From contig JARGPI010000009.1 in NCBI GenBank assembly GCA_029213005.1, positions 169,757 to 233,756 on the forward strand: a DNA stretch of 64,000 nt, written 5' to 3'. Each line of letters begins with the position of its first letter. The stretch's first letter is position 1. A program made the position numbers and the translations under genes. The notes beneath the pieces were generated by a model that made no database searches, was not told the DNA's origin, and was given only the letters and a program-made list of their open reading frames with translations. This document shows, piece after piece, positions 48,750 to 59,129 of this stretch. The stretch comes from Verrucomicrobiales bacterium (GTDB lineage Bacteria > Verrucomicrobiota > Verrucomicrobiia > Verrucomicrobiales > DEV007).

Positions 48750-50249
48750 TTATTTCAACTGAACCACGGTCTGTTCAGAAAGGATACCGGTTGGTGAAAT
48801 ATTTCGCATCGCAATTTCGTAGGGCAGGGCATTGAGGCGCATCGCGGGTTGAGAAGCCGGTATCATTCGCAGGGTTGTCCAGCGTTGATTTGGTTTCTCG
48901 CGGATCTGAACGAGGCGCCAACGGGCGTCAGGAGAGGCGCGGAAATGGAGAACGACAGAGTTGCCTTCGATTTTCGGTGCCGCCCAGAGATCAGATGGCG
49001 CACTGGAGCCAAGCCATGGGCTGGCGGGAATGATCGGGGTTTCCGCGTAGGCCTGGCCGAGTAGTTTCCGAACCCCGCCGCGGTCGTTACCGATTGCGCT
49101 GTAGTTCCAATGGATATGACCGGATCCCATCCGGTTGGCCGCTACGGAGCGGGTGATATCAATTTGGCGGATACTTTCTGTAGCGGGGCGGCCGCGGTCG
49201 TCGGAGCTGAGAATACGGGCGGAAGCTACTCCGGGCCAAAGGTGGCGGTTCTGTACATTTTCTCCGGACCACCACTTTGCCAAAGTCATGAAGCTGTGAG
49301 GCTTGTCATCGATTCGCCAATAGAGTTGCGGTGAAAGATAGTCGACCCAGCCGGAGCGGAGCCATTTGCGGGAATCGGCGGAAATGTGATCGTAGGAATC
49401 GAGGCTTGCCTGGATGGTGTTCGGAACACCGGGGCGCCAAATTCCAAAGGGGCTGATCCCGAATTTCACCGTTTTCCGGGTCGATTTGATCGAGGTGTAG
49501 AGTTGCTGAACAAATCCATCGATATTTGAACGGCGCCAGTCGCGCAGGCCGAGGCGACCGCCTTTACTGCGATAGGCCTTGTAGGAGCGGGAATCGTCGA
49601 ACTGATCGACCATTTTTCCTCCCACGCTGCGGGGATAGGGGTAAAAGTAGTCGTCCATGTGGATCCCATCAACATCGTAGCGTTTCACCACGTCGACCAT
49701 AACGCTGATCGCCCGGTTCCTGACGTAATCCGAGGCAGGGTTCGCCCATACCTGAGTTCCGGCACTCAGCATTTCGCCCGAATGGGTTTTCGAAATGTGA
49801 TTGGAACGTTTCACTGATTTTGAACTCGAGCTGGAGCGGAATGGGTTAAACCAGGCATGAAGTTCCATCCCCCGTTTGTGACACTCTTCGATGGTAAATT
49901 GCAGTGGATCGTAGCCTGGATCTTTCCCCTGCGAGCCCGTCAACCAATAAGACCAGGGCTCAATTTGGGATTTGTAGAGCGCGTCACATTCCGTGCGGAC
50001 TTGAAATACGATCGCATTGATTCCCACGCTTGCGGCGGAGTCGAGGAGTTCGACCATCTCGGCCTTTTGCTGAGAGGCGGTAAGCGACTGTCGGGACGGC
50101 CAATCGATATTATGCACCGTGGCAACCCAGGCTCCCCGAAATTCGCGGGCCGGTTCCGGCGCACGGGTTTTTGTCGGGACATAATCGGCAGCTACGGCGA
50201 TACGCGATACGACCAGAAAGATAATCAGACTCAGAGCTGTCGTCTTCAT
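48750..50249 (-). CDS. Glycosyl hydrolase-like 10 (GHL10) family protein
   Basis: EFRGAWVATVHNIDWPSRQSLTASQQKAEMVELLDSAASVGINAIVFQVR...YDVDGIHMDDYFYPYP. Confidence 0.9.
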   Translation of the reverse strand: MKTTALSLIIFLVVSRIAVAADYVPTKTRAPEPAREFRGAWVATVHNIDWPSRQSLTASQQKAEMVELLDSAASVGINAIVFQVRTECDALYKSQIEPWSYWLTGSQGKDPGYDPLQFTIEECHKRGMELHAWFNPFRSSSSSKSVKRSNHISKTHSGEMLSAGTQVWANPASDYVRNRAISVMVDVVKRYDVDGIHMDDYFYPYPRSVGGKMVDQFDDSRSYKAYRSKGGRLGLRDWRRSNIDGFVQQLYTSIKSTRKTVKFGISPFGIWRPGVPNTIQASLDSYDHISADSRKWLRSGWVDYLSPQLYWRIDDKPHSFMTLAKWWSGENVQNRHLWPGVASARILSSDDRGRPATESIRQIDITRSVAANRMGSGHIHWNYSAIGNDRGGVRKLLGQAYAETPIIPASPWLGSSAPSDLWAAPKIEGNSVVLHFRASPDARWRLVQIREKPNQRWTTLRMIPASQPAMRLNALPYEIAMRNISPTGILSEQTVVQLK

Positions 50250-50411
50250 GAATAAATTAGGTATTGTTAACTATCCGCTTTCCCGGGGCAAAGAGCAAGC
50301 GGATCTCCAAACGGGTTCCATACTTAGGACGAACGAGGTTAAGAATCGTGCAATGGAATTCTCTGAGTGCTTGCGTTTTTTAACGCCACAGCGTTAGTCG
50401 TCAGTAAAAAA

Positions 50412-51812
50412 ATGAGTAAGCCCGACAACAAAGCTCAGAAACCGTTTGCGGTTGGAGAGATTCTTGATGCGCTTCAGAGTGGCTCGGCAGTGCGAATTGC
50501 CGAGATTTACCGCGATGCCCACCCCGGTGATATCGAGATGGCGTTTGAGCGGCTTGATGAAGCGGAGCGGCTCGCGATTTTAGAGTCTCTTCCGGTGGAT
50601 GTTCTCGGTGAATGGTCGGATTACCTGTCGCCTTCGGAGTTGGAATCGTTCCTCGATCAGGTTGAGGACTCGAAGAAGAAGGAAACGCTCGACTCCATGT
50701 CGGATGATGAGTTGGTCGACTTTTTGCAGGAGGTCGACGACGACACAGCCCGGGCGGAATACATCAACCTCCTGGAGGATGAAAAAAGGATCGTCTCGGA
50801 AGAGTTGCTTCAATACCCCGAAGAAAGCGCCGGGGGGCGGATGACTACCATGCTGGCCTCGGTGGCGGAAGGTATCACGGTGAAAGAGGCGCTTTCTCAA
50901 CTCGAAGAAGTCAGTGATGAAGCTGAAATGTTGAGCCGCATCTTCGTCGTGAATGAGAATAATCAACTGGTGGGCCGGATCCGTTTGCGGGATCTCGCGT
51001 TTGCGAAGTGGGATACGCCGATCGCCGCTTTTATGGCGCATGAGCAAATTTCGATCTCGGCTTATGCCGACCAGGAGGAGGCGGCTCAGATGATTGCGCG
51101 GTATGACCTGCTCGCACTGCCGGTTGTCGATAGCGAGGACCGGTTGCTCGGGGTCATCACGCACGATGATGCGTTTGAAATTCTGGAGGAAGAGTCCACG
51201 GAGGATATCGAACGGCAGTCCGGTATTGGCGGGGATCGCGGGGACCTTGCCTACCTGCAGATCCCGGTGATGGCTCACTTCCGGCGTCGCTTCGGCTGGG
51301 TGCTGGTTCTTGCTTTCCTGGCGGTGCTTTCGGGGCTTGTGCTGATCAAATACGAGGACGTTTTAAAGAGTTTTTATGTGCTGGCGCTGTATTTACCGAT
51401 GGTGGTAGCTGCCGGCGGCAATACCGGGGCGCAGTCGGCGACAATGGTCATTCGGGCGATGGCGCTGGGCGAACTGGGGCCTGCTCAATTTTTAAAAGTG
51501 ATTTGGAAAGAGGTGCGGATCGGTGCGCTTCTAGGCCTGATGCTGGGATTGATTGTGGCGCTGCAGATCCGGTTTCTCCTTCCCGAATCGGCGACGGGCG
51601 GGGTTGATGTTTTAGAGACAGCTTTAGTGGTTGGCATATCGTTGGTCGCTCAGATTTTCACCTCCACTTTTATCGGATCGTCTCTGCCGCTGGTGGCAAA
51701 ATTAACGAGACTCGACCCCGCGGTGGTGGCGTCTCCGGCCATTACCACTCTGGTCGATGTGAGCGGGTCGGTAATCTATTTTACCCTCGCCCGGATGATT
51801 CTGGCCTCCTAG
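50412..51812 (+). CDS. mgtE: Magnesium transporter MgtE
   Basis: MgtE N-domain repeats, two CBS domains, AAGGNTGAQSATMVIRAMALGEL; ATG at 50412 preferred. Confidence 0.92.
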   Translation: MSKPDNKAQKPFAVGEILDALQSGSAVRIAEIYRDAHPGDIEMAFERLDEAERLAILESLPVDVLGEWSDYLSPSELESFLDQVEDSKKKETLDSMSDDELVDFLQEVDDDTARAEYINLLEDEKRIVSEELLQYPEESAGGRMTTMLASVAEGITVKEALSQLEEVSDEAEMLSRIFVVNENNQLVGRIRLRDLAFAKWDTPIAAFMAHEQISISAYADQEEAAQMIARYDLLALPVVDSEDRLLGVITHDDAFEILEEESTEDIERQSGIGGDRGDLAYLQIPVMAHFRRRFGWVLVLAFLAVLSGLVLIKYEDVLKSFYVLALYLPMVVAAGGNTGAQSATMVIRAMALGELGPAQFLKVIWKEVRIGALLGLMLGLIVALQIRFLLPESATGGVDVLETALVVGISLVAQIFTSTFIGSSLPLVAKLTRLDPAVVASPAITTLVDVSGSVIYFTLARMILAS

Positions 51813-51818
51813 CGACAG

Positions 51819-52934
51819 TCAGTTCAAAAATCCGGCATCCGAGATACTTTTCTCTACTTCGGTGACGACATCTTCAGTGATGCGTCCCCGTTCGAACAGG
51901 TGTTTCGCGGCTTCTGCGCTGTCATTGAAAATGAAAAAGTTGTCTTCTTCGACCAGTTCTTCCCACCGGGCCCGGAGCTGTTTAATTTTCGAGTCACTGC
52001 TCACGTTTCTGATCAATACATCGATGATTCGCTTAGGGTTGTTCCGGACCACTTCGGCATAGATCTCAGTATCGTGCTCTCCGCTGTCACCGATTAAAAT
52101 GACGGGGAGCGAAGGGTACCAGGAAAGTGCGATGCGGATTTCGTCGAGTTTGTGGTCCCGGTGGGCGTGGCGAAACCATTTGTGTTCATCCATTCCCCAG
52201 AAAGCCATGAGAAAAGCACCATCCGGGATATCGTTGGTTTGAAAGATCAGGCTGACCAGGTTGTGTAGATTGAATGGCGAGCTGGTCACATAGCAAATCG
52301 GGTTCTTATGAGGGCTCCCGTGATCGGTCGTTCCCCTTTTTAATCCCCGGTAGAGTGCTGAGGTGCCGGGGAAAATCTGGCGGGTCAGGGCATTGCCGAG
52401 CAAGGTCGTCGCGATCATCCGAAGGGTTCGGGCTGCGTCGGTCACCAGAATGGTGTCATCGATATCGCTGATCAGGAGAAACTCAGCATTTTCGGGGCAG
52501 TAGGGAACCGGGGAAACTTCAATCGGGTCGGAGTCGGACACCGGGATGTGAAGCGAAATCGTTTTATCGGACGGTAGAATGGGGAATTCGGCTTCAAAAT
52601 AGCCGTATTGATCGGAACGAACGACCCTTTCTTCATCTCCGAAAGTGATCACCACTTCGGTGTTGGGGCGTTCCGGGGTGACCCAGTTTTTCCACATCTC
52701 GAGAAGATTTCGCAAAGCGGAATCGTTGGGATCCGGGTCGCGGATGGTTCTGACCCGCATTACCCGGCCTTTGATCGAGACTCCATCCTCGTGCTCCACG
52801 GCATAGTAAATGTCGCAGGTCATGGGGTGACCGAGGTAGCCGGTCAGCCACGCAATGAGTCGATGAAGTTTCCGGTAAACAAACTCGATCTTCAGCGCGA
52901 CAAATTTGGCAATCGACTTGGAAGGTTTTGGCAT
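51819..52934 (-). CDS. App1/DUF2183-type phosphatidate phosphatase-like protein
   Basis: FLLISDIDDTILVTDAARTLRMIATTLLGNALTRQIFPGTSALYRGL...ILIGDSGEHDTEIYAEV. Confidence 0.87.
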   Translation of the reverse strand: MPKPSKSIAKFVALKIEFVYRKLHRLIAWLTGYLGHPMTCDIYYAVEHEDGVSIKGRVMRVRTIRDPDPNDSALRNLLEMWKNWVTPERPNTEVVITFGDEERVVRSDQYGYFEAEFPILPSDKTISLHIPVSDSDPIEVSPVPYCPENAEFLLISDIDDTILVTDAARTLRMIATTLLGNALTRQIFPGTSALYRGLKRGTTDHGSPHKNPICYVTSSPFNLHNLVSLIFQTNDIPDGAFLMAFWGMDEHKWFRHAHRDHKLDEIRIALSWYPSLPVILIGDSGEHDTEIYAEVVRNNPKRIIDVLIRNVSSDSKIKQLRARWEELVEEDNFFIFNDSAEAAKHLFERGRITEDVVTEVEKSISDAGFLN

Positions 52935-53013
52935 ATCTGAAAATGGCGCCCGAGTCTCAAGGTGCCATATTTGATGCTAAAAACCAAGTCTCGAGGTCGA
53001 AAGCAAAGTTAAC

Positions 53014-54078
53014 TTAGTGATTGTTCAGTTTATTAAGTTTGGCCGCCAGAAGTTCAGATCCGTTCCGAATGTGTTCGCTCTCAAACTCCGGAAATTCGTT
53101 GTTGAGGATATCGTAACAGGTTTTCGCTTCGTGGTACTTTTCGCGGGCGGGTTCCATTTCCCCGCGGCCTTCGAGTTCCTTCGCTTTCCGGGCGGCGGCA
53201 AAGGCGCGGTACCAGATGGAGGAGGGGTCGGAATTCATCACTTCGATATCGGGCTTCACGGTAACAGGTTTCATTGCCGGTGAGGTCACTTCGGTGGAAA
53301 CTTCGCTTCCCTGGAAAGCGGATCGCAGAGCCTCGTCGTTACCCGCGAGTAGCACGTTGTCATTCAGGACCGGGGGCGAATCGCTTTCCATCTTCGGAGC
53401 GGGGGAAGGTAGGCTTTCGGTCACCTTGTCGTTGGAAGTGTGATCAGCTCCGTCCCATTTGATGATTCCCGGAGAAGTTGAGGGCTCCAACAGGCCGCTG
53501 CCGATGGGAGGCATATTGAGCCCCGCTTCGCCGATGGTCGGTGCGACTGAGGCGGCGAGCTCGGTGGGTGAGTCCACTGCCGGATTCTCTATCGCGGGAG
53601 CGGGTGCTTTTTTGGCTGGTTCCGCTTCATTGTCTGAAACGGGATTGATCCCTTTCAGACGCGCAGCTTTCCATTGCTCCCGTTTTTCCTTCAGTTCGGA
53701 AATCCGGGCATCGGTATAGTCAGGCCGAAACTCTGGATTGAATTGATGAATCTGTTCGATCGCTTCGATCGCATCCTCCAGTTTTTTGAAAGCTTCATCA
53801 TCTTTCGAAATCATCATGCTACCGGTGGCCTCTTTTTCGTGATTGAGACTCTCGAACCAGAGATTCATCGAAGCGCGATCCAGATCGACAGAGCGTTCCT
53901 TCGAGATTCTCTGGAAACCCGGAGAATTGATATTGGCAACCATAACGGTCTCTGTCGTCCTCTGTAGCTTTGTGAGGACCTCGACCGCTACGAAACAAGC
54001 CGCGACAAAGCAAAGCAAAAAGAGAAACCAAGCTGCTCTTCTATCTATCATACCTGTAAGATTGGGATATCCGGACAA
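53014..54078 (-). CDS. Hypothetical membrane-anchored protein
   Basis: 354 aa, N-terminal TM, low-complexity Pro/Ala linker. Confidence 0.5.
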   Translation of the reverse strand: MSGYPNLTGMIDRRAAWFLFLLCFVAACFVAVEVLTKLQRTTETVMVANINSPGFQRISKERSVDLDRASMNLWFESLNHEKEATGSMMISKDDEAFKKLEDAIEAIEQIHQFNPEFRPDYTDARISELKEKREQWKAARLKGINPVSDNEAEPAKKAPAPAIENPAVDSPTELAASVAPTIGEAGLNMPPIGSGLLEPSTSPGIIKWDGADHTSNDKVTESLPSPAPKMESDSPPVLNDNVLLAGNDEALRSAFQGSEVSTEVTSPAMKPVTVKPDIEVMNSDPSSIWYRAFAAARKAKELEGRGEMEPAREKYHEAKTCYDILNNEFPEFESEHIRNGSELLAAKLNKLNNH

Positions 54079-54304
54079 CTTTGCAAATATTATATGTATT
54101 AAACATGCTGTAAATTCTAATAATTCACAAATATTTACCTATGTTTTGTGGAAAATCTGAAATCGACTCGACACAAACGGAAATGGTTTTAAGTTCCGCC
54201 TAGGTTTTAATGAACTCATTCAACCTCAGCGCTGACTTTCTTCGACTCGGTATTCCTGCCGGGCTGGCGCTATTGGGCTTGTCAGCCCGTTAAATCTGAC
54301 CTAT

Positions 54305-54337
54305 CTCCCGAGACGACGTTCTTTATTCGGGAGGAGA
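54305..54337 (+). promoter_or_regulatory. Hairpin overlapping the Shine-Dalgarno of the leuA-like gene
   Basis: CTCCCGA-(gacgacgttctttat)-TCGGGAG with downstream arm overlapping GGGAGGAG. Confidence 0.4.
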
Positions 54338-54338
54338 A

Positions 54339-56039
54339 TTGTGTCCTGAAATTATCCTTTCTATCATGAAACCAGAATCCATAAAAAAATATCGGCCTTT
54401 TCCGGCAGTCTCGTTGCCGGATCGAACCTGGCCGGATCGAACCATAACTGAAGCTCCTCAATGGTGCAGTGTTGATCTGCGCGACGGAAATCAGGCTCTC
54501 CCGATTCCGATGAGTGTTGAGGAGAAGCTACGTTTGTTCGATCTCCTCGTCGGGATTGGATTCAAGCAAATTGAGGTAGGTTTTCCTTCTGCTGCTAATA
54601 CCGAGTTCAACTTTTTGCGGGCCCTGGTCGATCAGAACCGGATCCCTGATGATGTCACCGTTCAGGTATTGGTTCAGGCGAGACGGGAATTGATTGAGCG
54701 CACCTTTGAGAGTCTCGAAGGAGTGAAGCGGGCGATCGTTCACGTCTATAACTCGACTTCGCCGTTGCAGCGTCGGGTGACCTTTGGTGATGCCTCGCGG
54801 GAGAAGATTAAGGGGATCGCTCTGGAGGGTGCTTCTATTATCCGCGATTTGGTTCCGACCTTGCCGGATACCCGAATCGACTTGCAGTATTCACCGGAGA
54901 GTTTCTCCGATACGGAACTCGATTTTTCTCTCGAGGTTTGCAACGCGGTGACTGAGATCTGGAATCCGACTCCAGACCGGAAAATCATCTTAAACCTTCC
55001 TGCCACGGTGGAATGGTCGACTCCCAATGTACATGCAGATCAAATCGAATGGTTCTGCCGGAATGTTGATCGTCGCGAAAATGTAGTGGTTAGCCTTCAT
55101 ACCCATAATGATAGGGGGACCGGAGTGGCTGCTACGGAATTGGGACTGCTTGCGGGGGCTGATCGCGTCGAGGGCACGCTTTTTGGGAACGGTGAACGAA
55201 CCGGAAATCTTGATATCGTGACGGTCGCGTTAAACATGAACAGTCATGGTATCGATACCGGGCTGGACTTCTCGGACTTGTCGATGATTCGGAAGACCTA
55301 TGAGGAGTGTACCCGGATGATTGTGCCGGACCGTCTTCCGTATGGAGGTGAGTTGGTCTTTACCGCATTTTCCGGGAGTCATCAGGACGCTATCAAAAAA
55401 GGTTTGGATCGTAGAAAAGCGGAAGTCGAAGCCGAAAACGAAGATATCGCCTGGGGCGTTCCCTACCTGACGATTGATCCACGTGACATCGGCCGAAGCT
55501 ATGAGGCAATCATTCGGATTAACAGCCAGAGCGGCAAAGGCGGAGTCGCCTATGTGCTCGATCAGGAACATGGATTTGATCTACCGAAAACGATGCACCC
55601 TCAAGTTGGTAAACTCGTGTCGAATGAAGCGGATGCTAAAGGTAGAGAATTGCTGAACGCGGAAATTCGCGAGCTGTTTTTCGATAACTTCGTGAATGTG
55701 GAGTCTCCGATGAAACTCGTGAATTTCGATATCGATCACGCTACCTGGAATTGCGAAGCAACGGTCAGTGTCGATGGCGTCGAAAAGAGCGGGAAAGGAT
55801 CGGGTAACGGGCCTATCAACTCGTTAGTCCATTGTCTCGAAGAACTTGGTTTCAAAGACTTTTCAGTGACGGACTACCGAAGCCAGGCTCTCAGGGGTGG
55901 TTCCGATGCGGAGTCTGCCGCCTACGTCCAGATTTCCTGTGATGATAAGCTGGTCTGGGGTTGCGGCGTGAGTTCCTCGATTGAGGATGCCGGTCTCTAT
56001 GCCTTGATCAGTGCGTGGAACCTGTCCCGATCGTTGTAA
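54339..56039 (+). CDS. leuA: 2-isopropylmalate synthase
   Basis: WCSVDLRDGNQALPIPMSVEEKLRLFDLLVGIGFKQIEVGFPSA; HTHNDRGTGVAATELGLLAGADRVEGTLFGNGERTGN; alternative ATG at 54366. Confidence 0.93.
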   Translation: MCPEIILSIMKPESIKKYRPFPAVSLPDRTWPDRTITEAPQWCSVDLRDGNQALPIPMSVEEKLRLFDLLVGIGFKQIEVGFPSAANTEFNFLRALVDQNRIPDDVTVQVLVQARRELIERTFESLEGVKRAIVHVYNSTSPLQRRVTFGDASREKIKGIALEGASIIRDLVPTLPDTRIDLQYSPESFSDTELDFSLEVCNAVTEIWNPTPDRKIILNLPATVEWSTPNVHADQIEWFCRNVDRRENVVVSLHTHNDRGTGVAATELGLLAGADRVEGTLFGNGERTGNLDIVTVALNMNSHGIDTGLDFSDLSMIRKTYEECTRMIVPDRLPYGGELVFTAFSGSHQDAIKKGLDRRKAEVEAENEDIAWGVPYLTIDPRDIGRSYEAIIRINSQSGKGGVAYVLDQEHGFDLPKTMHPQVGKLVSNEADAKGRELLNAEIRELFFDNFVNVESPMKLVNFDIDHATWNCEATVSVDGVEKSGKGSGNGPINSLVHCLEELGFKDFSVTDYRSQALRGGSDAESAAYVQISCDDKLVWGCGVSSSIEDAGLYALISAWNLSRSL

Positions 56040-56045
56040 ACCGGT

Positions 56046-56921
56046 ATGCGGATTTTCCTTCTGTTTTTATTGATCCTGCCGGGCGTGGCCGTCAGTGAGT
56101 CGCCTCCTTTCGAGGAGGTGACGGTGGTTCACTCCAAAAAGATCGATGAAAACAGCGGGATAGATCTGTCCTACAAATACCCAAATACGGTTTGGACTCA
56201 CAACGATTCCGGAGGCACGCCTTATCTCTATTTGGTGTCTTTAGCGTCGGGGCGTACTCTCGCGACCGTTCATCTCAAAGGCAGTGAAAATCGCGATTGG
56301 GAAGATATCGTAACTTTTCAAAAGGATGGTAAATCCTATGTCGCTGTGGGTGATACCGGCGACAATCTGCGCCGGAGGGCGGACTATCAAATCTGTATTA
56401 TCGAGGAGCCGGATTTTGATCTCGAAGACGAAGATTCGATAGAGTTGGCTGTGGAGCAAAGTGACTGGATCAATCTGCGATATCAATATGAGGATGGGGC
56501 GAAAAATTGCGAATCGATCGCAGTCGATCTCGAGAACCACCAGTTTGTCCTCGTCGAAAAGATCTATCAGAATGTGAAGGGAATCCCCGGAGTGTATCGC
56601 CTCGATATACCGACTCAAAGTGTCGAGGATGCGACAGCGCGGCGTATCGGCGATCTGAAGATAAAAAATACTTCAGCGATGGATATCTCGGATCAGGGAA
56701 ATACGATGCTGATCCGGGCCTATCACGCCGGTTTTGTCTATCGTCGCAAGGTCGGCGAGACCTGGGAAGAGGTCTTCAAGAAGCCGGATCCCGAACCCTT
56801 TATATTTCCGATGCAGCGGCAGGGGGAGGGCGTTTGCTTCACTTCTGATGGGAAATCGGTCCTTATTTCGTCCGAGAAAAAGCGGCAACCCATCTATCGG
56901 GTGACGCTGCCCGGGCTCTGA
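56046..56921 (+). CDS. Secreted hypothetical protein, beta-propeller-like
   Basis: signal peptide; VWTHNDSGGTPYLYLVSLASG...DWEDIVTF...VAVGDTGDN. Confidence 0.6.
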   Translation: MRIFLLFLLILPGVAVSESPPFEEVTVVHSKKIDENSGIDLSYKYPNTVWTHNDSGGTPYLYLVSLASGRTLATVHLKGSENRDWEDIVTFQKDGKSYVAVGDTGDNLRRRADYQICIIEEPDFDLEDEDSIELAVEQSDWINLRYQYEDGAKNCESIAVDLENHQFVLVEKIYQNVKGIPGVYRLDIPTQSVEDATARRIGDLKIKNTSAMDISDQGNTMLIRAYHAGFVYRRKVGETWEEVFKKPDPEPFIFPMQRQGEGVCFTSDGKSVLISSEKKRQPIYRVTLPGL

Positions 56922-57006
56922 AACAGCGGGATTCCGATCTTTTTTTCGATTTTTCGGGGAAAATGCGATCCGCCGGATAATTTAGGGTGATTAGGTTCCC
57001 TGAATC

Positions 57007-57540
57007 ATGGAGGAAGACCCGGCATCCCATAAAGAAGACGAATTTGTTCGCCTACTCACAACTCATCACGATGATTTGCTGAGATTCGTCCGAACCTTGA
57101 TCCCGAACGCGTCGGATGCCGAGGATGTCTTCCAGCGCGCATCGGTTTCGCTCTGGAAGAAACACGGCGAGTTCGATAACTCACGGTCTTTTTTCTCCTG
57201 GGCCTGCCGCTTTGTCCATTTTGAGGTGATGAACTACCGGAAACGAGTGTCGCGGGACCGGCTGACTTTTTCCGATGATATCATCGAGATGCTCGCCGAA
57301 GAGGCTGTGGAGGTTCAGCCGACTCTGGAGCTTCGCCGCAAGGCCCTGGAAAGTTGTATCAGTAAGCTTGATACCGACGATCGCATCCTTCTCGAGCGGA
57401 GATATAGTGAACACGGCTCCGTGGCTCGACTGTCGGAGGATCTGAATTGTACTCCCCGACAATTATATAAATCTCTGGAACGTCTCCGCCGCAGTCTCAT
57501 GCTGTGTGTCGATGCGACAACTAAAGAATCGGTATCATGA
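57007..57540 (+). CDS. ECF-family sigma factor (planctomycete/verrucomicrobial type)
   Basis: TLIPNASDAEDVFQRASVSLWKKHGEFDNSRSFFSWACRFVHFEVMNYRKR. Confidence 0.9.
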   Translation: MEEDPASHKEDEFVRLLTTHHDDLLRFVRTLIPNASDAEDVFQRASVSLWKKHGEFDNSRSFFSWACRFVHFEVMNYRKRVSRDRLTFSDDIIEMLAEEAVEVQPTLELRRKALESCISKLDTDDRILLERRYSEHGSVARLSEDLNCTPRQLYKSLERLRRSLMLCVDATTKESVS

Positions 57541-59126
57541 AAGAAAAGTCGATTCACCGTCTCTCACCCCGGGATTTCTCCCGCCTTAATGCCCTGCTTG
57601 AAGGGACACTTTCCGATGAGGATTTCGCGGAGTTGGAGTCAGATTTTCGATGTCGTCCCGAGCTGCGGGCCGCTTGGATCCAACTACAGGATCAGGAATA
57701 CGAGATGGAGCGTCTTCCAGCGGAAACCTATCATCAGAAGCCGGTTATGCGTCGCCCCTGGTTGTTGGCGGTCGCGGCTTCGGTCATTACAGCTCTTCTG
57801 GTCGGGACCCTGGTTCATTGGAATAACGATGGCGGTTTGTCGACTTTTGATCCCGGGAATCTGTCGGGTCAGGATGAAGTCGCCATCGTTATGGATATCG
57901 ATGGCGTGAGTTGGGACGGCCAACCTGGCAATCCCGTAAAAGCGGGAACCTATCTGAAACCGGGAACCCTCTACCTCGCCGAAGGCACCATGGAACTGGT
58001 GTTTCTCTCCGGAGCTTCTGTGCTCCTCGAGGGACCTGCCGAACTGCAAATCCTCTCCGAAAAACTCGCCTATTTGAGTCGGGGAAAGGCCGCGGCAAAA
58101 GTGCCGGAGGAGGCGATTGGTTTCACTTTGAAGACACCGGACGCTGCGATCGTGGATTTGGGCACGGAGTTTGCGGCTGACGTCAGTGCGAATGGTGAAA
58201 GTACCGTGAAAGTATATGATGGTGAGGTCCATGTTTCTCTACTGGGTGAGGATGGCTCGACGTTGAGTGGCGCTAGAGTCTATAGCGGGGGCGATCTTTC
58301 AGTGGTTCCCGGCAAACATCTTTTGACCGACGATGCGGTGCCGTCCCTGCCCCTTCCGAGGGTTCCGCAGCGGGATCTTTCTTTACTGACGATTCCTGAA
58401 GAGTATCGCCGCGTAGTCCTCGCCGGGCGCCCTCTGGTTTACTGGTCATTCGAGGAGGTAACAGATCGTCGGGTTGAGGATTCCACGGGCGGTGGTCTTT
58501 CCGCTTCATTGGTTGGTTCCGTAGGTTTGATGAAGTCGGGAAATAATTCCGCACTTCATTTTGAGCCCTCTCACAAAAGTCATCAATACCTGAGAAGCGA
58601 CGAGGCGATTTCAGACTTAAATCGGGGAAACTACAGTATGGAAATCTGGATGAATCCGGACCGGTTTCACTACGCAACGGTGTTCGGGATGTATCAGAGT
58701 AGTGTAGGGGGACGGATTCCTACCCATCTATCAGTCGTTGAGTTGATGCACGAGTCGCATTTGATCCATCGCCCTAACAGCCTGCGGTTTCTGCATCGCT
58801 GGCCGGGGAAGGGGAATGAGGTCAATGCTTTTTCCGAAACCGCCTTTCTGCCGGGGCGCTGGCAGCATTTGGTGGCTGTGAAAGATGACAAAAAAATATC
58901 GATTTATCTCAATGGCAAGATCAGCCGGAGGGTCTCGAAAATTGACGAAGTGTCGGATGGTGACTACTACCTGATTTTAGGTCAGTTGGATGGAGAGCGG
59001 GCGATGCGTCAATTCAATGGGCTCATCGACGAGTTTTCGCTCTATCCACGTGCCTTGAGTTCCGAAGAAATCGCGAAACGTTTTAACATCGTGAGCGCCG
59101 CAAACTCAAACCACTTTTCCCAATAG
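57537..59126 (+). CDS. FecR/LamG domain membrane protein, putative anti-sigma partner
   Basis: TM segment PWLLAVAASVITALLVGTLV; FecR-like region FTLKTPDAAIVDLGTEFAADVSANGESTVKVYDGEVHV; C-terminal LamG-like domain; overlaps sigma stop. Confidence 0.85.
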   Translation: MKEKSIHRLSPRDFSRLNALLEGTLSDEDFAELESDFRCRPELRAAWIQLQDQEYEMERLPAETYHQKPVMRRPWLLAVAASVITALLVGTLVHWNNDGGLSTFDPGNLSGQDEVAIVMDIDGVSWDGQPGNPVKAGTYLKPGTLYLAEGTMELVFLSGASVLLEGPAELQILSEKLAYLSRGKAAAKVPEEAIGFTLKTPDAAIVDLGTEFAADVSANGESTVKVYDGEVHVSLLGEDGSTLSGARVYSGGDLSVVPGKHLLTDDAVPSLPLPRVPQRDLSLLTIPEEYRRVVLAGRPLVYWSFEEVTDRRVEDSTGGGLSASLVGSVGLMKSGNNSALHFEPSHKSHQYLRSDEAISDLNRGNYSMEIWMNPDRFHYATVFGMYQSSVGGRIPTHLSVVELMHESHLIHRPNSLRFLHRWPGKGNEVNAFSETAFLPGRWQHLVAVKDDKKISIYLNGKISRRVSKIDEVSDGDYYLILGQLDGERAMRQFNGLIDEFSLYPRALSSEEIAKRFNIVSAANSNHFSQ

Positions 59127-59129
59127 GAT

